Assembly (NCBI GenBank): GCA_948505485.1
Contig: CAOPQH010000011.1
Location: 1-20,696, forward strand
From: an uncultured Clostridia bacterium
Lineage (GTDB): Bacteria > Bacillota > Clostridia > TANB77 > CAG-508
Direction: 5' to 3'
DNA length: 20,696 bases
This document shows positions 6,088 through 13,290 of the stretch, one piece after another. Position 1 is the first letter of the stretch, and each line of letters begins with the position of its first letter. The position numbers and the translations under genes are program-made. The notes under the pieces are model-generated. The model did no database searches, was not told the DNA's origin, and saw only the letters and a program-made list of their open reading frames with translations.

Positions 6088-7623
6088 CTATTCCTTTATT
6101 AATAAACTTTTACCTGTCATTTCTTCAGGTTTTTCTATATTCATTAAATCTAAAATAGTTGGTGTTAAATCTGCTAATTTTCCAGATTTTATTTTTAAAT
6201 TTTTATCTTCAGTTACTAATATTAATGGTACTGGATTTGTTGTATGTGCTGTATGTGGCTCTCCAGTTTTATAATCTATCATTTGTTCTGCATTTCCATG
6301 ATCTGCTGTAATTAATATTGTTCCTTCTTTTTTTAATATAGTTTCTACAACTTTTCCTACACATTCATCTATTGCCTCTATTGCCTTAATTGTTGCTTCT
6401 AAGTTACCCGTATGTCCTACCATATCAGGATTTGCATAATTTAGTATAATGCAATCATATTTATCTTTGTTTATTGCTTCTACTACTTTTTGTGTAACTT
6501 CATATGCACTCATTTGTGGTTGCATATCATATGTCTCTACTTTTGGAGATGGAACTAAAATTCTATCTTCTCCTTCATACTGCTTTTCTTCTCCTCCATT
6601 AAAGAAAAATGTAACATGTGCATATTTTTCTGTTTCTGCAATACGTAATTGTGTATAACCTTTTTTACTTATTATTTCTCCAAATGTGTTAATAAGTGGC
6701 TCTTTTTTAAATGCTATTTTTACATTAGGCATTGTTTCATCATAACTTGTAAAGCATACAAAATGTAAGTTTAGATTTTTTGTTTCGAATTCATTGAAAT
6801 TATTGTCTACTAAAGTTCTTGTTATTTCTCTTGCTCTATCTGGCCTAAAGTTAAAAAATATTACAGAATCGTTTTCTTTTATGGTTGCTATTGGATTGTC
6901 TCCATTACAAATTAGTGTTGGCTCTACAAATTCGTCAAATACTTCTTTTTGGTATGAGTCTTCTATCGCCGATACAGCACTTCCTGATTTATTTCCCTCT
7001 CCATTTACAATGGCATCATAACATCTTTTTACTCTTTCCCATCTTTTGTCTCTATCCATAGAATAAAATCTTCCTGATAAACTTGCGATTTTTCCAATAC
7101 CTTTTTCTTTCATCTTTTCTTCCAACTGCATTATATAACTTTCCGCTGATGCTGGTGGTGTATCTCTTCCATCTAAAAAGCAATGTACATATACATCTTC
7201 AAAATCTCTTCTTTTAGCCATTTCTAATAAAGCGTATAAGTGTCTTATATGGCTATGAACTCCACCATCAGAAAGTAACCCTAAAATGTGCAATTTTGAA
7301 TTATTCTTTTTACAATTTTCTATTGCATCTATGAATTCTTGAATTGAAAAAAATTCTCCATCTTCTATTGATTTTGTAATTCTTGTTAATTCTTGATATA
7401 CTATCCTACCTGCACCAATGTTTGTATGCCCTACTTCTGAATTTCCCATTTGTCCATCTGGAAGTCCTACATTCATTCCACTTGTATAAATTTCTGTTAT
7501 AGGATATTTTTTCATTAGTTTATCTATATTAGGTGTATTTGCTAATGCGATAGCATTTCCGTCTTTGTTGTTATTATTACCAAATCCATCTAATATCATA
7601 AGCATTTTTACTTTGTCTTTCAT
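6088..7623 (-). CDS. gpmI: 2,3-bisphosphoglycerate-independent phosphoglycerate mutase
   Basis: This Mn-dependent cytosolic enzyme interconverts 3-phosphoglycerate and 2-phosphoglycerate. At 511 residues it has the normal family length. Key features are D12 in MILDGFG, the phospho-accepting Ser62 in MGNSEVGHTNIGAGR, HCFLDGRDTPPASA in the transferase domain, and the metal-binding ITADHGNAEQM and PHTAHTTNPVPLIL motifs of the alkaline-phosphatase-like core. The start at 7623 has GGAAGG upstream. It is the last glycolytic gene of the cluster, 142 bases after tpiA, and that spacer is filled with tandem repeats. The next gene's ribosome binding site overlaps its stop. Confidence 0.97.
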   Translation of the reverse strand: MKDKVKMLMILDGFGNNNNKDGNAIALANTPNIDKLMKKYPITEIYTSGMNVGLPDGQMGNSEVGHTNIGAGRIVYQELTRITKSIEDGEFFSIQEFIDAIENCKKNNSKLHILGLLSDGGVHSHIRHLYALLEMAKRRDFEDVYVHCFLDGRDTPPASAESYIMQLEEKMKEKGIGKIASLSGRFYSMDRDKRWERVKRCYDAIVNGEGNKSGSAVSAIEDSYQKEVFDEFVEPTLICNGDNPIATIKENDSVIFFNFRPDRAREITRTLVDNNFNEFETKNLNLHFVCFTSYDETMPNVKIAFKKEPLINTFGEIISKKGYTQLRIAETEKYAHVTFFFNGGEEKQYEGEDRILVPSPKVETYDMQPQMSAYEVTQKVVEAINKDKYDCIILNYANPDMVGHTGNLEATIKAIEAIDECVGKVVETILKKEGTILITADHGNAEQMIDYKTGEPHTAHTTNPVPLILVTEDKNLKIKSGKLADLTPTILDLMNIEKPEEMTGKSLLIKE

Positions 7624-7651
7624 TATTTATACCTTCCTTTTTTAGTATAAA

Positions 7652-7686
7652 GGTCAGATGTCAGAGGTCGGAGGTCAGATGTCAGA
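7652..7686. repeat. Heptamer tandem repeats (GGTCAGA type)
   Basis: GGTCAGATGTCAGA (7652-7665), GGTCGGA (7666-7672) and GGTCAGATGTCAGA again (7673-7686) make a 21-bp period built from 7-mers. They lie in the tpiA-gpmI spacer, next to the 15-bp repeats. No hairpin or coding function is apparent. Confidence 0.85.
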
Positions 7687-7699
7687 AATTAGAATTTCT

Positions 7700-7774
7700 A
7701 TTTCACTAACTTCTGCTTCACTGATTTCTATTTCACCGACTTCTGTTTCACTGACTTCTATTTCACTAATCACT
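7700..7774. repeat. Five 15-bp tandem repeats overlapping the tpiA stop
   Basis: The five units are ATTTCACTAACTTCT, GCTTCACTGATTTCT, ATTTCACCGACTTCT, GTTTCACTGACTTCT and a diverged ATTTCACTAATCACT. The last unit contains the tpiA stop codon (7766-7768) and final codons. On the minus strand the array is open in one frame (a Glu-x-Glu-Val/Ile-Ser type pentapeptide), but it is out of frame with tpiA and has no start. Confidence 0.9.
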
Positions 7775-8518
7775 ATAATTAACAATTTTGCTAAATTCTT
7801 CTGCTTTTAAACTAGCTCCGCCTACTAATCCTCCATCTATATCAGAAGTAGTAAATAATTCTTTAGCATTAGTTGACTTTACGCTACCTCCGTATTGTAT
7901 TATAACTCTTTTCGACATGTTTTGTCCATATATTTCCATAATTTTATTTCTTATTTCTTTTATACTATTATTTGCATCTTCACTAGTTGCTGTTTTTCCT
8001 GTTCCTATTGCCCATATTGGCTCATATGCTATAATAATATTTTCTAGTTGATTTTCATCTATTCCTTCTAAAGCTTTTTCGGTTTGGTTAGTTATTATTT
8101 CAGATGTTTTACCTGCTTCTCTTTCTTCTAGTGTTTCTCCTACACATACTATTGGTTTTAAATTTTCTTGTAGTGCTTTTTTTACTTTTTTATTAACAGT
8201 TTCATCTGTTTCTGCAAAATATTGTCTTCTTTCAGAGTGTCCTATTATTACATATTCTACACCTATTGATTTTAACATTTTTGCTGAAACTTCTCCAGTG
8301 TATGCACCGTTATCTTCAAAATGCATATTTTGTGCTCCTATTTTTATATTTGTTCCTTGTGCTGTAAGTAAGCTATAAAATAAATCTGTATATGGTACAC
8401 ATAATATAACCTCATTTTCTGTATCTTTAACTAATGGTGTTAACTCTTCAATAAATGCTATTGCTTCATTTGGAAGCATGTTCATTTTCCAGTTTCCTGC
8501 AATTACTTTCTTTCTCAT
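7766..8518 (-). CDS. tpiA: Triosephosphate isomerase
   Basis: This TIM-barrel enzyme interconverts dihydroxyacetone phosphate and glyceraldehyde 3-phosphate. The 250-residue length is standard. The catalytic set is complete: K11 in AGNWKMN, H94 in IIGHSERR, and E166 in AYEPIWAIGTGK, which leads into the flexible loop; YGGSVK and GGLVGGASL bind phosphate near the C-terminus. Its ATG overlaps the stop of the upstream guanylate-kinase-like gene by four bases (ATGA), indicating translational coupling. The stop codon lies in the first copy of a 15-bp repeat array. Confidence 0.98.
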   Translation of the reverse strand: MRKKVIAGNWKMNMLPNEAIAFIEELTPLVKDTENEVILCVPYTDLFYSLLTAQGTNIKIGAQNMHFEDNGAYTGEVSAKMLKSIGVEYVIIGHSERRQYFAETDETVNKKVKKALQENLKPIVCVGETLEEREAGKTSEIITNQTEKALEGIDENQLENIIIAYEPIWAIGTGKTATSEDANNSIKEIRNKIMEIYGQNMSKRVIIQYGGSVKSTNAKELFTTSDIDGGLVGGASLKAEEFSKIVNYSD

Positions 8519-9087
8519 ACATTCACCTCTTGTTTCTCTTTTATTTTTTGTTTAATTATATTTAATAATTCTTTTTTAGAATTATCCGTATAATCATTTA
8601 TTAATATATAATTAAACTGATTTTGCAAATCTTTATTTTTAGAAAATTTTTCTATATGTTCTTTAATTTCTTTTAATCTATCTTGTTCTACTTTTTTAGG
8701 TAAGCCTCTTTTTTTAAGTTCTTCTATTGCTTTGTTTAAATCAGATGGAATCATATATATTGCAAAAACATCTTTTGTTTTTTTTCTAAATTCATATATA
8801 GTATCATAGTGAACCTCAGTTACAAAATTATCTTTAGATTCCAAGTATTCTGTTTTATATCCATACTTTGCACCAAGAAATTCAAAATCAAATAATATAT
8901 CTTTATCTTTTTTCATTTTTTCAAAATCTTTGTCTGATACAAAAATTTTATCTATTCCATCAATTTCGTTTTTTCGTTTTTCTCTAGTTGTAACTATTAC
9001 TAAGTTTTTAATTCCTAACTCTTGAATAATTACATTTTTAAAAAAAGATTTTCCAACTCCAGTTATTCCTGATAATGTTACTATCAT
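8515..9087 (-). CDS. Guanylate-kinase-like P-loop protein
   Basis: This 190-residue cytosolic protein has a Walker A P-loop at residues 7-14 (GITGVGKS). It also has VTTREKRKNEIDGIDKIFVS followed by DFEKM, matching the TTRxxRxxExDGxDYxFVS segment of guanylate kinases that binds GMP. The next part (FDFEFLGAKYGYKTEYLE) replaces the usual FLE-AEVFGNYYGT, so substrate contacts are altered. It is probably not the essential Gmk but a paralogue acting on a nucleotide or other small molecule. It is translationally coupled to tpiA (4-base overlap) and 23 bases after the Nudix gene, so all three are expressed together. The ribosome binding site AGAGGT precedes the ATG. Confidence 0.7.
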   Translation of the reverse strand: MIVTLSGITGVGKSFFKNVIIQELGIKNLVIVTTREKRKNEIDGIDKIFVSDKDFEKMKKDKDILFDFEFLGAKYGYKTEYLESKDNFVTEVHYDTIYEFRKKTKDVFAIYMIPSDLNKAIEELKKRGLPKKVEQDRLKEIKEHIEKFSKNKDLQNQFNYILINDYTDNSKKELLNIIKQKIKEKQEVNV

Positions 9088-9110
9088 ACTTAATACCTCT
9101 TTAAATAGAA

Positions 9111-9707
9111 CTATTCTCTTTCTTTGTTTTCTTGTTTTTTTCCGTTACAAATATTTTCAACAGCACTAAATATTTGTTCATAATCAAACTCTTTAGGAAA
9201 TTTAGTTTTTCCGCTTCTTATAAGTTGAAAAACTTTTTGTTTAGGAAGCCATGCAATTGCCTCTACTTCATCTCTACTAAATTTAACATCTTCTTTTTTT
9301 ACTTGTAAGCAATAAAAACTAATAAAAAAGTTTTTTATTTTTCCATTACTTTCAAAATTTAATGGACATTCTTTTTCAGTTACTCTTTTTACATTTAAAG
9401 ATTTTTCAATTCCTATCCCTAATTCTTCGTCCAGCTCTCTTATCATTGCTTGTGTTGCAAGTTCATTGCCATCAATATGACCTGAGCATAAGTCTAACTT
9501 TCCAGGTGTAAGTCCTTTATCTGCTCTTTTTTCAATAAGTATTTCATTATCTTCGTTTATTACAAAACAACTTACACCTTTTAGCCATTCTTCTACACTT
9601 AATCTTCCTTCTTGTTCTTTTGGAATTGTTCCTATTAATTCACCATTTATATTATAAATATTATAAATTATTAATTTATTTTGTTTCTCTATTTCTATTT
9701 TTTTCAT
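9111..9707 (-). CDS. Nudix hydrolase
   Basis: A canonical Nudix box runs from G76 to I98 (GHIDGNELATQAM then IRELDEELGI), with metal-binding Glu residues in REL-DEELG. Nudix enzymes hydrolyse nucleoside diphosphates linked to other groups. The N-terminal extension (residues 1-45, GELIGTIPKEQEGRLSVEEWLKGVSCFVI) and the SGHIDG context resemble the IPP-isomerase/YfcD-like Nudix group, so either a pyrophosphohydrolase or a house-cleaning role is possible. The C-terminal tail is Lys/Glu-rich. The gene lies 23 bases after pgk with an AAAGGATC ribosome binding site, and just before the guanylate-kinase-like gene. Fold assignment is firm; substrate is unknown. Confidence 0.85.
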   Translation of the reverse strand: MKKIEIEKQNKLIIYNIYNINGELIGTIPKEQEGRLSVEEWLKGVSCFVINEDNEILIEKRADKGLTPGKLDLCSGHIDGNELATQAMIRELDEELGIGIEKSLNVKRVTEKECPLNFESNGKIKNFFISFYCLQVKKEDVKFSRDEVEAIAWLPKQKVFQLIRSGKTKFPKEFDYEQIFSAVENICNGKKQENKERE

Positions 9708-9730
9708 TTTAAGATCCTTTATTGTTACTA

Positions 9731-10915
9731 TTATTTATTTAATAATGATTCAATTCCTGGTAGTTTTTTACCCTCTAAAAATTCTAGTGATGCTCCACCA
9801 CCTGTTGATATATGTGTCATCTTTGGTGATAATCCAGCTTTTTCTACTGCTGCTGCTGAATCTCCACCACCTATTATTGTTGTTGCATCTAAATTAGCTA
9901 AAGTTTCTGCTATTGAATTTGTTCCTACTGCAAATTGTTCAAATTCAAATAATCCTAGAGGCCCATTCCATATAACAGTTTTTGCATTTTTTAATTCCTC
10001 TTTAAATATTTCTATTGTTTTTTCTCCTATATCAAAACCTTCCCAATTATCTGGGATTTCTGTCCATGCTACTGTTTTACTTTCTGTATCTGGTTTAAAC
10101 TCTTTTCCTATTTTTGTATCTATTGGTAACATTAATTTTACGCCTTTTGATTTAGCTTTATCCATTGCCTGTTTTGCTAAATCTAATTTATCTAATTCAC
10201 ATATTGAATTTCCAACATTATATCCTTGTGCTTTAAAGAATGTATATGCCATTCCTCCACCTATTATTAATGTATCGACTTTTTCTAAAAGACTATCTAT
10301 AACTCCAATTTTATCAGATACTTTTGCTCCTCCTAGTATTGCAACAAATGGTCTTTCTGGATTTGATATAGCATTTCCTAAAAAGTTTAATTCCTTTTCA
10401 ATTAAAAATCCTGATACTGCTGGTAAAAATTTAGCAACTCCTTCTGTTGAAGCATGTGCTCTATGTGCTGCACCAAATGCATCATTTACATATATATCTG
10501 CCATAGATGCTAATTCTTTTGCAAATTCTTCGTTATTATCTGTTTCTTCACTATGAAATCTAACGTTTTCAAGAAGCATTACTTCTCCTTCTTTTAAATT
10601 ATTTGCTAATTGTTTTGCATCTTCTCCTATAACATCTTTTGCCATTTTAACTTCTATATTTAGTTGTTTTGATAATTCCTTTGCTACTGGTTGTAATGAA
10701 AATTCTGGTTTAAACTCTCCTTTTGGTCTTCCTAAATGTGAGCATAATATAATAGCACAATTATTTTCTAATAAATATTTTATGGTTGGTAATGCAGATA
10801 CTATTCTTCTGTTGTCTGTTATATTTTTGTTTTCGTCCATTGGAACATTAAAATCACATCTTACCAATACTTTTTTTCCTTTTAAATCAATGTCCTTTAT
10901 TGTTTTTTTATTCAT
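9731..10915 (-). CDS. pgk: Phosphoglycerate kinase
   Basis: This cytosolic enzyme transfers phosphate from 1,3-bisphosphoglycerate to ADP. At 394 residues it is of standard length. It has the N-domain substrate motif VRCDFNVP (residues 18-25), the basic patch SHLGRPKG (59-66), the hinge/ATP segment LGGAKVSDKIGVI (about 194-206), and the C-terminal nucleotide motifs IIGGGDSAAAVEKAG and STGGGASLEFLEG. The start at 10915 has AGGAGG. Its own promoter at 10967-10995 is interleaved with the terminator of the gene before it, so pgk begins a transcription unit that runs through the Nudix, guanylate-kinase-like and tpiA genes and probably gpmI. Confidence 0.98.
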   Translation of the reverse strand: MNKKTIKDIDLKGKKVLVRCDFNVPMDENKNITDNRRIVSALPTIKYLLENNCAIILCSHLGRPKGEFKPEFSLQPVAKELSKQLNIEVKMAKDVIGEDAKQLANNLKEGEVMLLENVRFHSEETDNNEEFAKELASMADIYVNDAFGAAHRAHASTEGVAKFLPAVSGFLIEKELNFLGNAISNPERPFVAILGGAKVSDKIGVIDSLLEKVDTLIIGGGMAYTFFKAQGYNVGNSICELDKLDLAKQAMDKAKSKGVKLMLPIDTKIGKEFKPDTESKTVAWTEIPDNWEGFDIGEKTIEIFKEELKNAKTVIWNGPLGLFEFEQFAVGTNSIAETLANLDATTIIGGGDSAAAVEKAGLSPKMTHISTGGGASLEFLEGKKLPGIESLLNK

Positions 10916-10966
10916 TTAAATTTCCTCCTTGCATTTTATTATTCCAAATTTTATTTTTGCAATTCA

Positions 10967-10995
10967 ATTCTATAATAAAAAAGAATACTTTTCAA
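10967..10995 (-). promoter_or_regulatory. Promoter of the pgk-tpiA operon
   Basis: On the minus strand a TTGAAA -35 (10995-10990), a 17-base spacer and a TAGAAT -10 (10972-10967) lead to a start near 10960, about 45 nt before the pgk ATG. The 16 bases covering the -10 and start region (10959-10974) are identical to those of the gap promoter. The -35 lies in the loop and stem of the preceding terminator hairpin. Confidence 0.75.
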
Positions 10996-11002
10996 GTATT
11001 CT
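10973..11002 (-). terminator. Terminator of the pilin-like gene
   Basis: On the minus strand AGAATACTT-GAA-AAGTATTCT forms a perfect 9-bp hairpin followed by TTTTTATT. It lies about 12 bases after the stop of the membrane-anchored protein. A third copy of the arm (AAGTATTCTT, 11003-11012) allows an alternative pairing. Confidence 0.8.
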
Positions 11003-11014
11003 AAGTATTCTTTT

Positions 11015-11776
11015 TTATTTTAATTCATTTGATACAAATCTATATCCATTTTCTGTAGAAATTAATGTTACAGTGAAACCTTTTATATCTTTTCCTTCTT
11101 CTGATACCCATGGATTAGTAAATTTCCCAGTAACAACATATCTATTTCCTATTTTATATCCTTCTATACAATTAAGTTCAAGATAATTTGTATCTCCACC
11201 TACAAAATAATATGCATCATACTTTTCGCTATAAGGTACTTTTGATAATATTTCTTTTAAATTAAATATTATTCCTGTTTTCTTTCTTAAAAACATATCA
11301 ATTTCTTCTGCTTTTAATTTTTTTACAGGTACACCCATACCCTGCTCAGCTGTTGTTTCTTCATACTCCTTTATAATTACTTCATTTTGTATGTCAATTC
11401 CTGCACCATTATAAAGTACTTCTGAATAATTAGCATTTTCAATATTTGTATAATTCATTATTATAAATCCATTATTTTCTATTTTATTTAAATTTTTTGT
11501 GAATTCTGCTAATTCATTATCTGTTAGTTTGATTTTTTCATTAGCATCTGTTGTGTTATTTATTTTAATGCCTTCAGATATATTAGTATCAATAGTTTCA
11601 GTTATATTTTCTACTTGTGTAGTATTATTTTCTTTATTTACTATATTTTCAGATACATTACTTTCAACTGTTTGATTGTTTTCTACATACATTGCAACTC
11701 CAAAACTTACTAATACTAAAATGACTAATATTAATATAATCAATACAACTAATGACATTCCTTTATTATTTTTCAT
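11015..11776 (-). CDS. Membrane-anchored extracytoplasmic protein with pilin-like N-terminus
   Basis: This 253-residue protein has a short basic start (MKNNKGMSL) followed by one long hydrophobic helix (residues about 8-30, VVLIILILVILVLVSFGVAM). The KG-M-SLVVLIIL arrangement resembles a type IV prepilin/pseudopilin leader, but the usual Glu at mature position 5 is absent, so a plain N-terminal membrane anchor is equally possible. Residues 32-85 are an Asn/Thr/Glu-rich linker, then a folded domain (about 85-253) ends in a beta-rich region (KIGNRYVVTGKF, GFTVTLISTENGYRF). I recognise no enzymatic motif. It sits between gap and pgk but is bounded by a hairpin on each side, so it is probably transcribed partly with gap and separated from pgk. 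Confidence 0.65.
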   Translation of the reverse strand: MKNNKGMSLVVLIILILVILVLVSFGVAMYVENNQTVESNVSENIVNKENNTTQVENITETIDTNISEGIKINNTTDANEKIKLTDNELAEFTKNLNKIENNGFIIMNYTNIENANYSEVLYNGAGIDIQNEVIIKEYEETTAEQGMGVPVKKLKAEEIDMFLRKKTGIIFNLKEILSKVPYSEKYDAYYFVGGDTNYLELNCIEGYKIGNRYVVTGKFTNPWVSEEGKDIKGFTVTLISTENGYRFVSNELK

Positions 11777-11806
11777 TTGTTTTCTCCCTATTTTTTATAT
11801 TTTTTA

Positions 11807-11838
11807 AAGTGTACTTAAATTTTGTATTAAGTACACTT
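11807..11838 (-). terminator. Hairpin after gap, probable terminator or attenuator
   Basis: AAGTGTACTTAA (11807-11818) and TTAAGTACACTT (11827-11838) form a perfect 12-bp stem with an 8-nt loop, 26 bases after the gap stop. On the minus strand the tail is TTTAAAAAATAT, a poor U tract, so it may terminate partially or protect the gap mRNA 3' end. Confidence 0.6.
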
Positions 11839-11864
11839 ATTAATAATATTAATTGTTTTTACTT

Positions 11865-12881
11865 TTATCCAATTTCTGCAAAATATTTTATTGTTCTTAC
11901 CATTTGACTTGTGTAAGAATTTTCATTATCATACCATGAAACAACTTGAACTTGATATAATCCATTTTCTATTTCTGCTACCATTGTTTGTGTTGCGTCG
12001 AATAATGATCCATATCTCATTCCAATTACATCTGAAGAAACTAATAATTCTTCTGTATATCCAAATGACTCGCTTGCTTGTGATTTCATAGCTGCATTTA
12101 TTGATTCTGGTGTAATATTTTCTCCTTTTACTACAGCTGTTAGTATTGTTGTTGATCCTGTTGGAACTGGAACTCTTTGTGCTGATCCAATTAATTTTCC
12201 ATTTAATTCTGGTATAACTAATCCAATAGCTTTTGCAGCACCTGTAGAATTAGGTACTATATTTACTGCTGCAGCTCTTGCTCTTCTTAAATCTCCTTTT
12301 CTATGTGGTCCATCTAATAACATTTGATCTCCTGTATATGCATGAACTGTTGTCATTATCCCTGATTGGATTTCTGCATAATCGTTTAATGCTTTTGCCA
12401 TAGGTGCTAAACAGTTTGTTGTACAAGATGCTGCTGATATAATTTGGTCTTCTGAATTTAATATGTTTTCATTTACACCAAATACAACTGTTTTTAACTC
12501 TTTTCCTGCTGGTGCTGATATTACAACTTTTTTTGCACCAGCTTGAATATGTGCTGAAGCTTTTTCTTTATTTGTATAGAATCCTGTGCATTCTAATACA
12601 ACATCTACTCCTATTTCTCCCCATGGTAAATCTTTTGCATCTTTTTGCGCATATATTTTTATTGTTTTCCCATCTACTGTTATACTGTCTTCTCCTGATA
12701 TTACTGTATCTGCTTTTTCATATTTTCCTTGTGCTGAATCGTATTTTAATAAATGTGCTAACATTTCTGGACTTGTTAAATCATTTATTGCAACAATTTC
12801 ATACCCTTCTGCTCCAAACATTTGTCTAAATGCAAGGCGCCCTATTCTTCCAAAACCATTTATGGCTACTTTAACTGACAT
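11865..12881 (-). CDS. gap: Glyceraldehyde-3-phosphate dehydrogenase (type I, NAD-linked)
   Basis: This cytosolic enzyme oxidises glyceraldehyde 3-phosphate to 1,3-bisphosphoglycerate. Counting from the Met at 12881 (338 residues), it has the Rossmann motif INGFGRIGR (7-15), Asp34 in AINDL (typical of NAD specificity), the catalytic C153 in SAASCTTNCLAP, H180 in TTVHAYTGDQ, and RRARAAAVNIVPNSTGAAKA. I choose the start at 12881 (MSVKVAINGFG), which has a perfect AAGGAGG, rather than the upstream in-frame ATG at 12908, which would add nine residues unlike the family. Transcription is predicted from 13197-13225, giving a leader of about 310 nt with nested palindromes. It heads the glycolytic cluster. 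Confidence 0.98.
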   Translation of the reverse strand: MSVKVAINGFGRIGRLAFRQMFGAEGYEIVAINDLTSPEMLAHLLKYDSAQGKYEKADTVISGEDSITVDGKTIKIYAQKDAKDLPWGEIGVDVVLECTGFYTNKEKASAHIQAGAKKVVISAPAGKELKTVVFGVNENILNSEDQIISAASCTTNCLAPMAKALNDYAEIQSGIMTTVHAYTGDQMLLDGPHRKGDLRRARAAAVNIVPNSTGAAKAIGLVIPELNGKLIGSAQRVPVPTGSTTILTAVVKGENITPESINAAMKSQASESFGYTEELLVSSDVIGMRYGSLFDATQTMVAEIENGLYQVQVVSWYDNENSYTSQMVRTIKYFAEIG

Positions 12882-12933
12882 ATAATTTTCCTCCTTAAAA
12901 TATAGCAATATTATTGATAACAGATTAGACCAA

Positions 12934-13137
12934 CATATAACATAGCACTCTTAAATATTGTAGAGTAGCCACGCGTGGTGATAGCACTTTTCAAAATTAT
13001 AGAGTAGTCACGCGTGTGTATAGCACTTTTCGCTTGAGCTTGACGAAAGCGAAAACGTCCTATACACAGGTAGCTTGACGGCTATAAAATAGCAAAATAA
13101 TCTATCACCAGATAGCTTGGCGAATATCTTACATATG
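12934..13137. repeat. Nested palindrome with internal direct repeats in the gap leader
   Basis: Three complementary pairs nest inside one another: TTTTCGCTT/AAGCGAAAA (13027-13035, 13047-13055), TGTGTATAG/CTATACACA (13015-13023, 13060-13068) and TGGTGATAG/CTATCACCA (12976-12984, 13102-13110), with weaker outer pairing. The 5' arm repeats ATAGCAC three times, 39 bases apart (12942, 12981, 13020), within longer copies ending in CACGCG. The 3' arm repeats AGCTTGRCG (13037, 13072, 13113). No reading frame is present. It would be transcribed in the gap mRNA leader. Confidence 0.8.
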
Positions 13138-13196
13138 ACTTATCTGTAGAAATAATTTACTATAATTATTATTACCTTTTTATTTAAGGCAATTCA

Positions 13197-13225
13197 ATTC
13201 TATATCAAAATTTATTAGATTTCAA
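13197..13225 (-). promoter_or_regulatory. Promoter of gap
   Basis: On the minus strand a TTGAAA -35 (13225-13220), a 17-base spacer and a TAGAAT -10 (13202-13197) are visible. The start is expected near 13190. It shares a 16-bp sequence (13189-13204) with the pgk promoter and lies back to back with the ncRNA promoter. Confidence 0.75.
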
Positions 13226-13255
13226 GATTTATTTTACATAATTTCCAATTTTTAC

Positions 13256-13284
13256 TTGACAAGTTGATTAGAATAATATATACT
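13256..13284 (+). promoter_or_regulatory. Promoter of the structured ncRNA
   Basis: A perfect TTGACA (13256-13261), 17 bases, then TATACT (13279-13284). The RNA is expected to start near 13291. This is one of the strongest promoter matches in the window. Confidence 0.85.
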
Positions 13285-13290
13285 ATAGTT

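Noticed and set aside
7652..7774. CRISPR array
   Set aside because: Repeats are 7 and 15 bp, directly tandem, with no unique spacers and no cas genes nearby.
7700..7774. Repeat-encoded extension of triosephosphate isomerase
   Set aside because: The open frame of the repeat is out of frame with tpiA, and the enzyme already has normal length and a stop.
9681..10556. 291-codon open frame on the plus strand
   Set aside because: It is a shadow of pgk: antisense to a clearly conserved gene, with no ribosome binding site or promoter.
11015..11776. True type IV pilin
   Set aside because: The Glu at mature position 5 and the FTLIE-type motif are missing, and no pilus assembly genes are present; kept only as pilin-like.
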